NCBI GenBank assembly: GCA_964616985.1
Contig: CAZTVF010000085.1
Span: forward strand, 1-24,052
Source of the DNA: CAZTVF01 sp964616985
Lineage (GTDB): Bacteria > Planctomycetota > Phycisphaerae > SM23-33
Length of the DNA stretch: 24,052 nucleotides
Direction of reading: 5' to 3'
The notes beneath the pieces are model-generated. The model worked only from the letters and a program-made list of their open reading frames with translations, had not been told where the DNA came from and searched no databases. The position numbers were made by a program, and so were the translations under genes. Positions 23,067-24,052 of the stretch are shown here, in pieces; within the stretch, counting starts at the first letter, position 1; every line of letters begins with the position of its first letter.

Positions 23067-24052
23067 ATGACGAAGCAAAGGAAGCCTCGGCCCGCCCGCG
23101 CCAAATCGGCCAAGCCCGGCCCCCAGAAAACGCCGCCGCACGAGAAGGCCTCCTCCTTCCCCATCATCGGCATCGGCGCTTCAGCCGGAGGGCTTGAAGC
23201 CCTGGAGCGGTTCCTGAAAAACGTGCCCGAAGGCAGCGGCATGGCCTTTGTCATTGTGCAGCACCTGGACCCGACGCACAAGGGCATCATGGCCGAACTG
23301 CTGCAGCGCACCACTCCCATGCAGGTAACCCAGGTCAAGGACCGCACCAAGGTCCAGCCTAACTGCGTTTACGTGATCCCACCCAACAAGGACATGGCGA
23401 TCCTGCACGGAATCCTGCACTTGCTGGCCCCGGCGACTCCACGAGGACTGCGGCTTCCCATTGACTTCTTTCTCCGTTCGCTGGCCGATGACCAGCAGGA
23501 GCGGAGCGTCGGGGTCATCCTCTCGGGCATGGGCAGCGACGGCACGCTGGGCCTCAAGGCCATCAAGGAGAAGGCGGGGGTCGTGTTCGTTCAGGACCCG
23601 GCATCGGCCAAGTTCGACAGCATGCCCCGAAGCACCATCGACGCCGGCCTGGCCGATGTCGTCGCCCCCGTGGAAGAACTACCCGCCAAGATCATCACGG
23701 TCCTCCGTCACCTTCCGCGGATCGCCAAGCCTGGCCCGACGCTGGAGAGCAAGACCCTCAGCGCCATCGAGAAGATCTGCATTCTGCTGCGGGCTCAGAC
23801 CGGTCAGGACTTCTCCCTGTACAAGAGCAACACCATCCACCGCAGGATCGAGCGGCGGATGGGCGCTCACCAGATCGGCAAGATCGCTGACTACGTCCGG
23901 TTCCTCCAGGAGAACCCCCAGGAGTTGGAGCTGCTCTTCAAGGAGCTGCTCATCGGCGTGACCAGCTTCTTCCGAGATCCCGCCGCCTGGGAGCAGCTTA
24001 AGACCGAAGCGATCCCGGCGCTCCTGGCGGGCCAGGCTCCCGAGCAGGCGTT
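23067..24052 (+). CDS. CheB-CheR fusion (methylesterase-methyltransferase), partial
   Basis: ATG 23067 has CAGGAG eight bases upstream. The frame is open to the right edge (328 residues seen). A basic, disordered leader (1-30) is followed by a CheB methylesterase domain. It shows IGIGASAGGLEAL with catalytic Ser39, VQHLDPTHKG with His66, and SGMGSDGTLGL with Asp158. From about 230 a CheR N-terminal domain begins: FSLYKSNTIHRRIERRM and ELLFKELLIGVTSFFRDP. There is no receiver before CheB. In this family a PAS string and often a kinase follow CheR, beyond the window. Such fusions work with atypical chemoreceptor or kinase systems rather than flagellar chemotaxis. It lies 218 bp after the sigma-receiver gene, in a gap with no other visible gene. 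Confidence 0.88.
   Translation, partial: MTKQRKPRPARAKSAKPGPQKTPPHEKASSFPIIGIGASAGGLEALERFLKNVPEGSGMAFVIVQHLDPTHKGIMAELLQRTTPMQVTQVKDRTKVQPNCVYVIPPNKDMAILHGILHLLAPATPRGLRLPIDFFLRSLADDQQERSVGVILSGMGSDGTLGLKAIKEKAGVVFVQDPASAKFDSMPRSTIDAGLADVVAPVEELPAKIITVLRHLPRIAKPGPTLESKTLSAIEKICILLRAQTGQDFSLYKSNTIHRRIERRMGAHQIGKIADYVRFLQENPQELELLFKELLIGVTSFFRDPAAWEQLKTEAIPALLAGQAPEQA

Overview
The window is GC-rich (about 60% by eye) bacterial DNA from a lineage rich in signal-transduction genes. The mix of excisionase-type HTH-receiver regulators, haem-sensor PAS proteins, CheB-CheR fusions and a short Asn/Tyr-rich exported protein would fit Planctomycetota or a relative. This is inference: there is no rRNA gene and I could run no search. 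Several genes are broken and two sharp junctions occur, so the region is rearranged or, less happily, partly mis-assembled.

Left arm (1-4422, all on the minus strand) looks like the replication/partition block of a plasmid, integrative element or phage. It holds a small protein, a HARE-HTH protein, a winged-helix protein, an excisionase-like HTH, a ParB-type protein, and a primase-polymerase that runs off the left edge. The ParB protein is the most unusual gene in the window. After a ParB core it carries a Tyr-bearing winged-helix-like segment and a TOPRIM with Glu plus DxDxD, the layout of topoisomerase VI A / Spo11 and the stand-alone 'Topo mini-A' proteins.

Middle (4423-11950) is patchy. 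It holds a long non-coding divergent region, a TerB-like protein, a broken uroporphyrinogen-decarboxylase-family fragment, a small exported protein, and a heavy-metal RND efflux pair. The pump is intact and has a degenerate metal-binding insert. Its adaptor has lost its 5' end at about 11170. There a 0.7 kb fragment begins that carries the 3' ends of two convergent genes from elsewhere: an unknown protein and a phospholipase-D-like nuclease. The second junction is at about 11895.

Right arm (11989-24052) is a two-component and c-di-GMP island. Two HTH-receiver paralogues face inward at 11989 and 21844. Between them lies a tightly coupled plus-strand run: a hybrid kinase with pseudo-receiver, receiver and HPt; a stand-alone receiver; a receiver-HD-GYP (c-di-GMP hydrolysis); a haem c / PAS / GAF / PAS sensor; an orphan HPt remnant; and a receiver-GGDEF (c-di-GMP synthesis) split by one amber codon. 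The sensor appears to have lost its kinase core in an internal deletion that left the HPt tail out of frame. Beyond lie a sigma region 4-receiver fusion with a strong internal ribosome site, and a CheB-CheR protein cut by the right edge. The likely logic is sensing (redox or haem ligand) through a phosphorelay to c-di-GMP level and transcription, with parts of the c-di-GMP branch now damaged.
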